A stretch of 64,000 bases of DNA, from the NCBI RefSeq assembly GCF_047276495.1, contig NZ_CP178543.1:5518001-5582000 (forward strand). The letters run 5' to 3'. Position 1 is the stretch's first letter. Each line of letters begins with the position of its first letter. The stretch comes from Capilliphycus salinus (GTDB lineage Bacteria > Cyanobacteriota > Cyanobacteriia > Cyanobacteriales > Microcoleaceae). Positions 1-7,885 of the stretch are shown here, one piece after another. Below the pieces are notes generated by a model. The model was given only the letters and a program-made list of their open reading frames with translations, was not told the origin of the DNA and ran no database searches. The translations under genes and the position numbers were made by a program.

Positions 1-2296
1 CTTTTAAAGGCGCAAGGGTCAGAAACCACCAGGTTAAATCATGTTCGCTGACAAATTTTTCCTCAAAGGAAATACTCTCACCCAGGCGAACAACTTCTCG
101 ATAACGGGGGAGGAAAATTTTAGCCATTTCCTCGGAACAAACTTGTTTGAGCGTTTGACCAATAAAGTTGTCTAGCTGTTGACTGTAAGCTCGAATTGCA
201 GCCGGATTAAAACTCACAAACCGAAAATCTTCGCCGTCATCAATCACATCGAGAACAAAGATACCGTAATTAATATTATCCCAAATACTTTGCAGAAAAT
301 CCGTTTGGGTTTTGAGTTCTTGTTCAGTCCGTTTGAAAGCGGTGATCTCGGTGGAAATTCCGCAGAGAGCATAGGGTTGATGATGTTCGTTTAATAAGGG
401 AAATTTGACCGCCAAAAAATGCCGCATCTCTCCCCCAGAAATAACCGTTTCTTCTAGATGAATCGGTTGACCTTGAACAATCACCTGTAAATCATTATTT
501 TGTATAGATTCGGCAATTATACCCGGCATAACTTCCCCGTCTGTTTTGCCAATCCAGTCCGCTTGTTTCACCTGAAAAATTTCTTCAACCGCACGGTTAA
601 TTAGCTGGTAGCGCCCTTCTAAATCTTTGACATAAATCGCCACGGGTGTATTATCTAAAATCGCTTGCAGTTGCGCCTGAGAACGCTGTAATTCGCTTTG
701 AATTCGTTTTTGTTCGGTAATGTCAATTGCCATCGATGCGACTCCCACTAATTCCCCTTCTGCGGTAACGAGGGGAGTGTTATACCATTGACAAATAATT
801 AAACGATTTTCTTTAGTTAGGTTACGATTAATGCTATGACTTCCATTGTGTTGTGTTAGTAAATGGGCAACGACATGATTAACTTGTTGTCGCTCAAATT
901 CGGGAACCAAAAATTCCAGATTGCGTCCGATCGCTTCAGAAGCCGTGTAGCCAAAAATACGCTCGGCTGCGGGGTTCCAAGCCGTCACCCGAAACTCACT
1001 ATTCCACTCAATTACCGCCAGGGGTGTTTGCTGAACTAATAGAGAAAGTCGCTGTTGAGAAACCCTTAATTGTTCTTCCATCGCAATCCGATCGCTAATA
1101 TCGCGAATAATCGCAATATGACCTAATAAATCTCCCGAGTTATTTTTCAAGCCATCTGCTCGCACAAAGCTATTAAACAGTCTCCCCCGACAAGAACGCT
1201 GCACCAGTTCACCCGTCCAAGACTCGCCCCGCATCACCGTTTGAAAAATTTCGACCGCTTTTTCGGGTCGCAAAAATGCCGAAGGAATTCCACCCGCTTG
1301 ATTGAATTCTTCAACGGTTTCGGCTTCAAAAAGTTTGGAGAAAGCTGCATTTTGATAAGCGTGTTTTCCCTGAGCATCGGCAAAGGAGATCGCATCACCG
1401 CTACATTCGACCATGTACTTGAAAAAGGTCAGTTCGGCTTCAATTTTTTTGCGGTCGGTAATATCTTGAAAAGACCAAATTCGACCATAATACTCTCCCG
1501 ATGGAGAGCGAAGCGGCGCCCCGTAGCGTTCAAAGATCCGTCCATCTTTTAACTGAATTTCGTCTTCGATAATCAGGTCTCGATGTTGGTATACATATTC
1601 AACTTGATCGATAAACTCTTTCGGCGAAGCCAGTTGATCCAAAACATATCTTAATAATTCCGGGTCTTTACCCCGTTTCATCAGGGTGGGGGGAATCTGC
1701 CACAGTTGACAAAATTTTTGGTTATAACAGAGGACGTGGCGATCGTCGTCAATCATCAAAAACCCCTCATCGGAGGCTTCCATTTGAGCCTGTAAAATCG
1801 CATTGCTGCGGGTGAGTTGTTTGAGGAGGTCAGCCTGTTGTTGTTCTGCTTGAAAGCGATCGCTGATGTCGCGACAGACGCAGATCACGATTTGGTCTTC
1901 GGTATAAGTTAGGGAAACTTCTTGTACAAATGTACTGCCATCCTTGCGTTTGGCGATCGCTTCTCCGTGCCAATGACCCACAGACTCTAAAATAGGGATG
2001 GCTTGCTGTTGCAAACGGTTTGCTTCTGATGGTTCGTAGAGAAGTAACCAGGGTTGACCGATCAACTCTTGTGCATCGTTATAGCCAAAAATCCGCAAAT
2101 GCTGAGAATTGAGATAAACATATCGACCGTTCTCCAGCAGAGCAATACCATCAATAGCCGCTTCGATCGCCGCCTCTTTTAACCGCAGAAGTGCTTCGGG
2201 AGTTCGGGTATTGAGGTGATTCATTTGACAGGGTGTAGACAGTTGAGCATCAGCAGATTGAGGCTTAACGGGGTGATCTGAGTTCGACGGATTCAT
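1..2296 (-). CDS. Multi-PAS sensory protein (partial, C-terminus beyond window)
   Basis: An open frame runs leftwards from the ATG at 2296 to the window edge, giving about 765 residues with no stop. It reads as at least six consecutive PAS/PAC modules (about residues 30-155, 155-285, 290-415, 420-540, 545-660 and 660 onward). Each ends in a PAC-like signature such as VCRDISDR, SFQDITDRKK, IIRDISDR and AIDITEQKR. No transmembrane segment is visible, so it should sense cytoplasmic or diffusible signals such as redox state, light or small ligands. In this architecture the missing C-terminus is usually a histidine kinase or GGDEF/EAL output; which one cannot be seen here. A second in-frame ATG lies at 2224, so the first 24 residues are uncertain. 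Confidence 0.88.
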   Translation of the reverse strand, partial: MNPSNSDHPVKPQSADAQLSTPCQMNHLNTRTPEALLRLKEAAIEAAIDGIALLENGRYVYLNSQHLRIFGYNDAQELIGQPWLLLYEPSEANRLQQQAIPILESVGHWHGEAIAKRKDGSTFVQEVSLTYTEDQIVICVCRDISDRFQAEQQQADLLKQLTRSNAILQAQMEASDEGFLMIDDDRHVLCYNQKFCQLWQIPPTLMKRGKDPELLRYVLDQLASPKEFIDQVEYVYQHRDLIIEDEIQLKDGRIFERYGAPLRSPSGEYYGRIWSFQDITDRKKIEAELTFFKYMVECSGDAISFADAQGKHAYQNAAFSKLFEAETVEEFNQAGGIPSAFLRPEKAVEIFQTVMRGESWTGELVQRSCRGRLFNSFVRADGLKNNSGDLLGHIAIIRDISDRIAMEEQLRVSQQRLSLLVQQTPLAVIEWNSEFRVTAWNPAAERIFGYTASEAIGRNLEFLVPEFERQQVNHVVAHLLTQHNGSHSINRNLTKENRLIICQWYNTPLVTAEGELVGVASMAIDITEQKRIQSELQRSQAQLQAILDNTPVAIYVKDLEGRYQLINRAVEEIFQVKQADWIGKTDGEVMPGIIAESIQNNDLQVIVQGQPIHLEETVISGGEMRHFLAVKFPLLNEHHQPYALCGISTEITAFKRTEQELKTQTDFLQSIWDNINYGIFVLDVIDDGEDFRFVSFNPAAIRAYSQQLDNFIGQTLKQVCSEEMAKIFLPRYREVVRLGESISFEEKFVSEHDLTWWFLTLAPLK

Positions 2297-2577
2297 AGAG
2301 GGCGGTGGAGTAACCTGTTGATCGGAAAACGAACGTCGGATTTCTTCTTTTGTACAGTATGCCTTAAATTAATAAATTTGCGTTCTTGATGCTGCCGATC
2401 TTTTACTCCAGGATATCCCAACAGGATTCTCCAAGAGAAATTGATGATTTTTTGAACTCATGTCCCCAAGTATTTTAACTCAAAATAGCAAGATTTGCAA
2501 GAAAAAATTGAGGGAAAACCCCAGTAATTTTGGGTTTTTCATTTCCCGGTTTTACCTTTGTTTAATTCGGTTAAAAG
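2297..2577. other. Divergent intergenic region with a hairpin
   Basis: This separates the leftward PAS gene from the rightward pentapeptide gene, so it should hold both promoters. Around 2514-2541 an inverted repeat pairs AAAACCC with GGGTTTT and is followed by T residues. It could be an attenuator-like hairpin just before the pentapeptide gene. No start-proximal Shine-Dalgarno was recognised. Confidence 0.35.
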
Positions 2578-3948
2578 ATGAATGTTGGCGACTTTTTCTC
2601 ACAACTCGGTTTACAACAAAAAGAACTCCAAGGCGCTAATTTAGTCGGGGCGCAATTGCGGGGGGCTAATTTTCGAGGATTAAATCTTAGAGGTATTAAT
2701 CTGAGTGAGGCTTTGTTAATTTATGCGGATTTAATTGAAACGGATTTAAGCGATGCGAATCTCAGTAAAGCTTTGTTGTCTGAAGCGTTTATGAATCTCG
2801 CCAATTTAACAAGAGCAAACCTCACCGGTGCAAACTTACGAGAAGCCACTCTCGTCGGCGTTGAACTCACAAATGCGAATCTAACTCAGGCGAGTCTTAA
2901 AAAAGCAAATCTTGTCGGTGCGAACTTAGATCGAGCCAATTTAACCGGTGCCAATCTCAGCGATGCTGACTTGAGAGGCGCTCAATTATTTACCGCTATT
3001 CTTAAAGGATCGGTTTATAGCAATCGCACGTTATTTCCTCCAGAAATTAATCCCACTCTGGCGGGGGCTTATTTATTGGCTCCCGATGTTTTTTTATCAG
3101 AAGTTAATCTCTCAGGTGTTGACTTGAGCGGTGCCGATCTCAAAGGCGCAAATCTTCGGGGTGTTAATTTATTTCAAGCAAATTTATCGGGCGCTAATCT
3201 CAGTCGAGCCAATCTATCAGGTGCAAATTTAAGCGGCGCAGATCTGCGAGAAGCCCTGTTAAATGAAGCCATTCTGGAAAAGGCAATTTATGATCCCAAT
3301 ACTCGCCTATCCGCCCAGATTGATTTACGCTTGGGAGGGGCTTATTTAATTGCCCCAAATGTTTCCCTTCCGGGGATTAATCTCAGCGGTGTTGATTTGA
3401 GCGAAAATAATCTATCGGCTGTTAATTTATCCGGCGCAAACTTAAAAAGAGTGTGCTTAAAACATACCGATTTAACCCATGCTAATCTTAAGGGTTCCTG
3501 TCTAGATAACTCGAATTTAGAAGGGGTAGATTTACGAGAAGCCAATTTAACCGCAGCGAGTTTATTAGAAGTTAATCTGCAAAATGCGGACTTGAGAAAA
3601 GTCGATTTTACTCGGGCAAATTTGGATCAATCCGATTTAACGAATGCCGATTTACGCCATGCAGATTTTACCCAAGCCAGTTTACAAGAGGTTAATTTTA
3701 CCGATACCGATTTACGCGGAATAGATTTTACTCGCGCCAATTTAACTCAAGCTAATTTAGAAAAAGTCAACCTCAGTCAAGCCGAATTAATTCGGGTTAA
3801 TTTAGAAGGGGCGAACTTATCCGGTGCCGATTTAAGCGATGCAATCTTATTTCAAGTTAACTTAAAAGGTGCCAATCTCAAAGGCGTTAATCTCAAAGGC
3901 GCTAAACTCAACCAAGTTATTTTAGATGATACCGATTTAAATCTGTAG
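2578..3948 (+). CDS. Pentapeptide-repeat protein
   Basis: A 456-residue protein made almost wholly of A(D/N)LxX pentapeptides from about residue 18 to the end, which predicts a right-handed quadrilateral beta-helix. The helix is interrupted twice by related non-repeat inserts, about residues 142-170 and 240-268. Both carry an (A/G)GAYL(L/I)AP core and are followed by the same INLSGVDLS-type restart, suggesting an internal duplication. No signal peptide or enzymatic domain is visible. Some pentapeptide proteins mimic DNA and bind gyrase, but most cyanobacterial ones have no known role, so no function is assigned. The stop codon lies inside the edge of the palindromic element at 3945-4010. Confidence 0.85.
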   Translation: MNVGDFFSQLGLQQKELQGANLVGAQLRGANFRGLNLRGINLSEALLIYADLIETDLSDANLSKALLSEAFMNLANLTRANLTGANLREATLVGVELTNANLTQASLKKANLVGANLDRANLTGANLSDADLRGAQLFTAILKGSVYSNRTLFPPEINPTLAGAYLLAPDVFLSEVNLSGVDLSGADLKGANLRGVNLFQANLSGANLSRANLSGANLSGADLREALLNEAILEKAIYDPNTRLSAQIDLRLGGAYLIAPNVSLPGINLSGVDLSENNLSAVNLSGANLKRVCLKHTDLTHANLKGSCLDNSNLEGVDLREANLTAASLLEVNLQNADLRKVDFTRANLDQSDLTNADLRHADFTQASLQEVNFTDTDLRGIDFTRANLTQANLEKVNLSQAELIRVNLEGANLSGADLSDAILFQVNLKGANLKGVNLKGAKLNQVILDDTDLNL

Positions 3949-4010
3949 GTGCATCACATTTTTAAGTAAATTATTTAATCACGGGGTTAATTGTCTGATG
4001 TACTTTACCC
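3945..4010 (+). repeat. 66-bp palindromic (MITE-like) element, left copy
   Basis: The ends are imperfect inverted repeats: GTAGGTGCATCA at the left and TGATGTACTTTAC at the right. Aligned by eye, it matches the reverse complement of the element at 7690-7754 over its whole length, including the interior. It supplies the stop codon of the pentapeptide gene and lies just upstream of the restriction-modification locus. Confidence 0.7.
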
Positions 4011-4052
4011 CGATGCGGTAAAATTATTATTGACTTAGACATCTGTTTGTAT

Positions 4053-5816
4053 ATGCCGAATCTCAATCTTAAACCCACTCACAAACCGATTAAAGCCTAC
4101 TACCAAGCTTTAGAACAGTATGCGAAATTGGGAGTGAACCACGAGGGGGCGGTACAAACGGCATTTCAGCAGTTGCTAGAGTCCTGCGGTCAGCAGTTCC
4201 AATGGACTTTAGTCCCCCAATATGCGATCAAGCGACCAAAAAAACAGCCGATTCGGATAGATGGGGCTTTGGTAGATGACTATAACTTGGCTCGGGCTTA
4301 TTGGGAAGCAAAAGATATTAAAGACGATTTAAAGAAAGAAATTAAGAAAAAATTTGCGGTAGGGTATCCCAAAGATAATATCATTTTTCAGCAACCTAAT
4401 CGCGCAATTCTTTACCAAGATGGCAAACTGGTGATGGATGAAGACATCACTAAACCGCAAATGTTAGTTGATGTGGTGCGTCAGTTTTTTGAATATCGTC
4501 CGCCCGCGATTGAACAATGGGAAAAAGCCGTTGATGAGTTTGGATTTCGGGTTAAAGAACACGCCACAGCCCTATTAGAATTAATTCGAGAACAGAGTCA
4601 GAAAAATAAAAGGTTTATTGATGCGTTTGCTAATTTCTTACAACTTTGTCGCCAGTCTATCAACCCCAATCTTTCCGAAGAAGCGGTTGAGGAAATGTTG
4701 ATTCAGCATTTATTGACCGAACGGATTTTTAGAAGTGTATTTGATAATCCCGATTTTTCCCAACGGAATATTATCGCCAGAGAAATAGAAACGGTAATTA
4801 ATGCTTTAACGTCTAAGTCTTTTAGTCGCAGTCATTTTTTAAGTAAGCTAGATCGGTTTTATGGGGCGATAGAGGAAACCGCAGCAACGATTGATGATTA
4901 TTCCCAGAAACAGGATTTTCTCAATACAATTTATGAGAAGTTTTTTCAAGGGTTTTCGGTGAAAGTAGCCGATACTCATGGGATTGTTTATACACCCCAA
5001 CCGATAGTTAATTTTATGGTGAAAAGTGTTGAGGAGATTTTACAAAGGGAGTTTGGAAAGTCGTTAGTTGATAAAGGTGTACAGATTCTCGATCCGTTTG
5101 TGGGAACGGGTAATTTTTTGATTCGGGTGATGCGAGAAATTGTAGAGATTCAAAAATCTGCTTTACCTGATAAATACGAACAGGAATTACATTGTAATGA
5201 GGTGATGTTGTTACCTTATTATATTGCTTCGATGAATATTGAGCATGAGTATTTTGAACAGGTTGGGGAGTACAAATCTTTTGAGGGGATTTGTTTGGTT
5301 GATACGTTTGAAGATCAGGCGGTTCAACAGTTGAATTTATTTAGCCCGGAGAACATGAAGCGGGTTCAAAAACAAAGAAATTCCAATCTGTTTGTGATTC
5401 TGGGAAATCCGCCCTACAATGTCGGTCAGTTGAATGAGAATGATAATAATAAAAACCGCAAGTATACCAACAAAAATAAAACGGGAATTGATGATATTGT
5501 TTCCGCAACTTACGCCAAAGCCTCAAAAGCAACGAATAAAAATGCGCTGTCCGATCCCTATGTTAAAGCGATTCGTTGGGCGAGTGATAGAATAGGTGAT
5601 GAAGGAATTATCGCCTTTGTGACGAATAACAGTTTTATTGACCAAATCGCCTTTGATGGGATGAGACAGCAGCTAGAAAAGGAGTTTGATCAAATCTATG
5701 TCTTTGACTTGGGAGGAAATGTTCGTAAAAATCCTAAGCTGTCAGGAACAACTCATAATGTTTTTGGGATTCAGGTGGGTGTGAGTGTTAATATATTTGT
5801 GAAGAAAAAAAAATGA
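4053..5816 (+). CDS. Type ISP restriction-modification enzyme, N-terminal piece (nuclease + N6-adenine methyltransferase)
   Basis: This 587-residue piece carries a PD-(D/E)xK-like nuclease signature (D70 region followed by WEAKD at about 84-88). Then comes a helical coupler and a gamma-class N6-adenine methyltransferase with motif I DPFVGTGNF (about 347-355) and motif IV NPPY (about 452-455). In the family these fuse to a C-terminal target-recognition region in one chain; here the frame ends in a lysine run at a TGA. The missing continuation starts at 6344 after a HicBA cassette, so the gene appears split by insertion. ATG 4053 is chosen over an in-frame TTG at 4047. Whether the truncated chain is active is unknown; all nuclease and methyltransferase motifs are present, but DNA recognition would need the second piece. 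Confidence 0.82.
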   Translation: MPNLNLKPTHKPIKAYYQALEQYAKLGVNHEGAVQTAFQQLLESCGQQFQWTLVPQYAIKRPKKQPIRIDGALVDDYNLARAYWEAKDIKDDLKKEIKKKFAVGYPKDNIIFQQPNRAILYQDGKLVMDEDITKPQMLVDVVRQFFEYRPPAIEQWEKAVDEFGFRVKEHATALLELIREQSQKNKRFIDAFANFLQLCRQSINPNLSEEAVEEMLIQHLLTERIFRSVFDNPDFSQRNIIAREIETVINALTSKSFSRSHFLSKLDRFYGAIEETAATIDDYSQKQDFLNTIYEKFFQGFSVKVADTHGIVYTPQPIVNFMVKSVEEILQREFGKSLVDKGVQILDPFVGTGNFLIRVMREIVEIQKSALPDKYEQELHCNEVMLLPYYIASMNIEHEYFEQVGEYKSFEGICLVDTFEDQAVQQLNLFSPENMKRVQKQRNSNLFVILGNPPYNVGQLNENDNNKNRKYTNKNKTGIDDIVSATYAKASKATNKNALSDPYVKAIRWASDRIGDEGIIAFVTNNSFIDQIAFDGMRQQLEKEFDQIYVFDLGGNVRKNPKLSGTTHNVFGIQVGVSVNIFVKKKK

Positions 5817-5828
5817 GGAGGTTATCTG

Positions 5829-6053
5829 ATGCAAAGCTCAATATCTACTCAATTTACTATTGAAACAGAACAAGAACTGGATGGTCGTTGGATCGCAGAA
5901 ATTTTAGAAATACCGGGTGTTTTAGTCTACGGTTCAACTCAACAAGAAGCGATCGCAAATGTACAAGCTTTGGCGTTGCGAGTAATTGCTGACAAACTCG
6001 AACACGGAGAAATTAGCTTGGGTTTGACAAGTTTAACCTTTGTTGCTGTTTAG
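5829..6053 (+). CDS. hicB: HicB-family antitoxin
   Basis: A 74-residue protein with the HicB fold signature: an N-terminal beta-rich stretch around DGRWIAEILEIPGVLVYG, followed by an amphipathic helix beginning STQQEAIANV. It is short and lacks the C-terminal ribbon-helix-helix or HTH seen in longer HicB proteins, so autoregulation by DNA binding is doubtful. It should neutralise the HicA toxin encoded 11 nt downstream. A perfect Shine-Dalgarno AGGAGG at 5816-5821 sits 7 nt before the ATG and overlaps the stop codon of the upstream methyltransferase piece, so its translation could be coupled to that gene. Confidence 0.88.
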   Translation: MQSSISTQFTIETEQELDGRWIAEILEIPGVLVYGSTQQEAIANVQALALRVIADKLEHGEISLGLTSLTFVAV

Positions 6054-6064
6054 AAAATCGTAAT

Positions 6065-6277
6065 ATGAGTCAGTGGTCATCGACAAAAGCTAGAAAAGTG
6101 TTAGCCGCACTAGAAAGAATTGGATGGCGGATTAAACGACAAACCGGATCGCACAAAATCCTAGAAAGAGAAGGTTGGGATGATTATGTATTTGCTTTTG
6201 GGGATAGTGATGAAATTGGTTCAAGAATGCTTGCTCGTATTGCTAAGAAAACCGGATTAAAACCAGAAGATTTATAA
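6065..6277 (+). CDS. hicA: HicA-family mRNA interferase toxin
   Basis: A 70-residue protein with the double-stranded-RNA-binding-like HicA fold. It has an N-terminal helix containing KARKVLAALERIGW and the GSHKIL motif with the presumed catalytic His30, and its C-terminus ends GLKPEDL. Known HicA toxins cleave mRNA and tmRNA; here the activity is inferred from the conserved histidine and the adjacent hicB. The antitoxin-first order (hicB then hicA) is common. Both genes look intact, unlike the restriction gene around them. Confidence 0.88.
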   Translation: MSQWSSTKARKVLAALERIGWRIKRQTGSHKILEREGWDDYVFAFGDSDEIGSRMLARIAKKTGLKPEDL

Positions 6278-6343
6278 AAAAAGCGGCAAATTATATGAAA
6301 ATATAATTTATTTTTTGTCCAAGTAAAAATTGGAATATGAACC

Positions 6344-7387
6344 ATGAAAAAAGCTAAAATTTACTACGCCAGAATGGATGAGTTTTGGCGGAAAGAAGAA
6401 AAGTTTGATTATTTAGAAAAAGTTCAACACATTGGTAATGTGGAATGGGAAGACATTAAGCCTGATAAAAAGCACACTTGGTTGACGGGTGAATTAGAAG
6501 ATGATTTTGAGACGTTTATTCCATTGGGAACTAAAAAAACGAAATCAGCTAAAGGAGATGTAAGTGATTGCTTGTTTAAAATTTATAGTCGAGGTGCTGA
6601 AACCGCCAGAGATGAATGGGCTTATAACTATGATAGTCAAGAGTTATCAAAAAATATACAAGCTTTTATCAACTTCTATAATCAACAGGTCTACAAATGG
6701 AAAAATGAGAAAAAAGAAGGAGATACGGTTGATTCTTTTGTATCTTACGATGAGACTAAGATCAAGTGGAGTAGTCGGTTAAAGGAGTGTTTGAATTCCG
6801 GTATAACAGTAGAGTTTTCGCAAGATAAAATTAGAAATTCGATTTACCGTCCATTTACTAGACAGTATTTATATTTCGATAGTGCTTTGACTCACAGGCG
6901 AGGACAGTTTCCCTTAATTTTTCCTGCGGAATCTAACGAAAAAGAAAATCAGGTGATTGCCGTTACAAATCATTCACAGATTCCTTTTGTGGTACAAATA
7001 ACAAATAGTATTCCCGAACAAGCAATTGGAGGGAGGACTGGTCAATGTTTCCCCTTCTACACCTACGATGAAGACGGAACAAACCGCCAAGAAAACATCA
7101 CAGATTGGGCATTAGAACAATTTCGCAATCAATACCAAGATCCCACAATTACTAAATGGGATATCTTTTATTATACCTACTCAATCCTTCATCATCCCGA
7201 CTACCGAGAACGCTACGCCGCCAACCTCAAACGAGAACTTCCCCGCATACCCTTCGCCCCAGAATTTCACCCCTTTGTAACCGCAGGAAAACGACTCGCA
7301 GAAATTCATATCAACTACGAAAAACAGCCCGAATATCGCCTAAAACACCTAGAAAATAAAGACATACCGATAGATTGGCGTGTCTAA
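6344..7387 (+). CDS. Type ISP restriction-modification enzyme, middle piece (target-recognition region)
   Basis: A 347-residue frame that begins MKKAKIYYARMDEFWRKEEK. In full-length type ISP enzymes this sequence directly follows the methyltransferase segment ending in lysines. It covers the C-terminal region expected to hold the target-recognition domain. There is no Shine-Dalgarno, and the ATG arises at the right junction of the HicBA insertion in an A-run, so the start may be accidental. The frame ends at TAA 7385-7387 and continues in the same frame at 7388, indicating an in-frame nonsense codon. It may be a non-translated remnant or a separate specificity polypeptide. Confidence 0.75.
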   Translation: MKKAKIYYARMDEFWRKEEKFDYLEKVQHIGNVEWEDIKPDKKHTWLTGELEDDFETFIPLGTKKTKSAKGDVSDCLFKIYSRGAETARDEWAYNYDSQELSKNIQAFINFYNQQVYKWKNEKKEGDTVDSFVSYDETKIKWSSRLKECLNSGITVEFSQDKIRNSIYRPFTRQYLYFDSALTHRRGQFPLIFPAESNEKENQVIAVTNHSQIPFVVQITNSIPEQAIGGRTGQCFPFYTYDEDGTNRQENITDWALEQFRNQYQDPTITKWDIFYYTYSILHHPDYRERYAANLKRELPRIPFAPEFHPFVTAGKRLAEIHINYEKQPEYRLKHLENKDIPIDWRV

Positions 7388-7390
7388 AAA

Positions 7391-7678
7391 ATGCGCCTTT
7401 CCAAAGACAAAACCCAACTCAAATATAACGACTTTCTCACCCTAACAGGAATTCCCCCAGAAGCATTTGAATATCGCTTGGGAAACCGTTCCGCCTTAGA
7501 CTGGATCATAGATCAATATAAAATAAGCACGGATAAACGAAGCGGAATTACAAACGATCCCAACCGCCTTGACGATGAAGAATATATCGTTAGGTTAATT
7601 AAAAAAGTGATTACTGTCAGTTTAGAAACCGTGAAAATTGTTAAAAATTTACCCGATTTGGGGTTGCCGAATGATTGA
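7391..7678 (+). CDS. Type ISP restriction-modification enzyme, C-terminal piece
   Basis: This 95-residue frame is the extreme C-terminus of the same family (MRLSKDKTQLKYNDFLTLTG at the start, then the RSGITNDPNR motif). It lies in the same frame as the preceding piece, separated only by TAA and one AAA codon. One G-to-T change of a GAA codon would explain the stop. There is no Shine-Dalgarno before its ATG, so as a free-standing gene it is unlikely. It is best read as the tail of one broken gene spanning 4053-7678. Confidence 0.7.
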   Translation: MRLSKDKTQLKYNDFLTLTGIPPEAFEYRLGNRSALDWIIDQYKISTDKRSGITNDPNRLDDEEYIVRLIKKVITVSLETVKIVKNLPDLGLPND

Positions 7679-7689
7679 TCGTTTATCCT

Positions 7690-7754
7690 GTAGGGTACAT
7701 CAGACAAATAACCCAGTGATTAGAACATTAACTTCAAAATCTGATGCACCCTAC
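7690..7754 (-). repeat. 66-bp palindromic (MITE-like) element, right copy
   Basis: The ends are GTAGGGTACATCAG and CTGATGCACCCTAC, a clear terminal inverted repeat. The reverse complement aligns along the whole length with 3945-4010, sharing interior words such as TAATCAC and TTGTCTGATGTAC. The two copies are in opposite orientation and bracket the restriction/HicBA locus. Confidence 0.72.
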
Positions 7755-7885
7755 GATTTTGGGTTATCGGCGAAAAGATTGACGAAAATATCATAATATT
7801 AGATAGTAGATAGAGGTTAGCTGGGATTAACACTGTCACCCTTCATCCCGAGTAACTCCCAAAAACACCTGACAGATACAAATCG
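7755..7885. other. Intergenic region before the HerA-like gene
   Basis: A short non-coding stretch with AT-rich sequence around 7780-7815 that could hold the promoter of the downstream ATPase. No clear terminator for the restriction locus was recognised other than the palindromic element itself. Confidence 0.3.

Noticed and set aside
179..1552. Plus-strand open frames in the first 2 kb
   Set aside because: They lie opposite the continuous multi-PAS coding frame and have no recognisable features.
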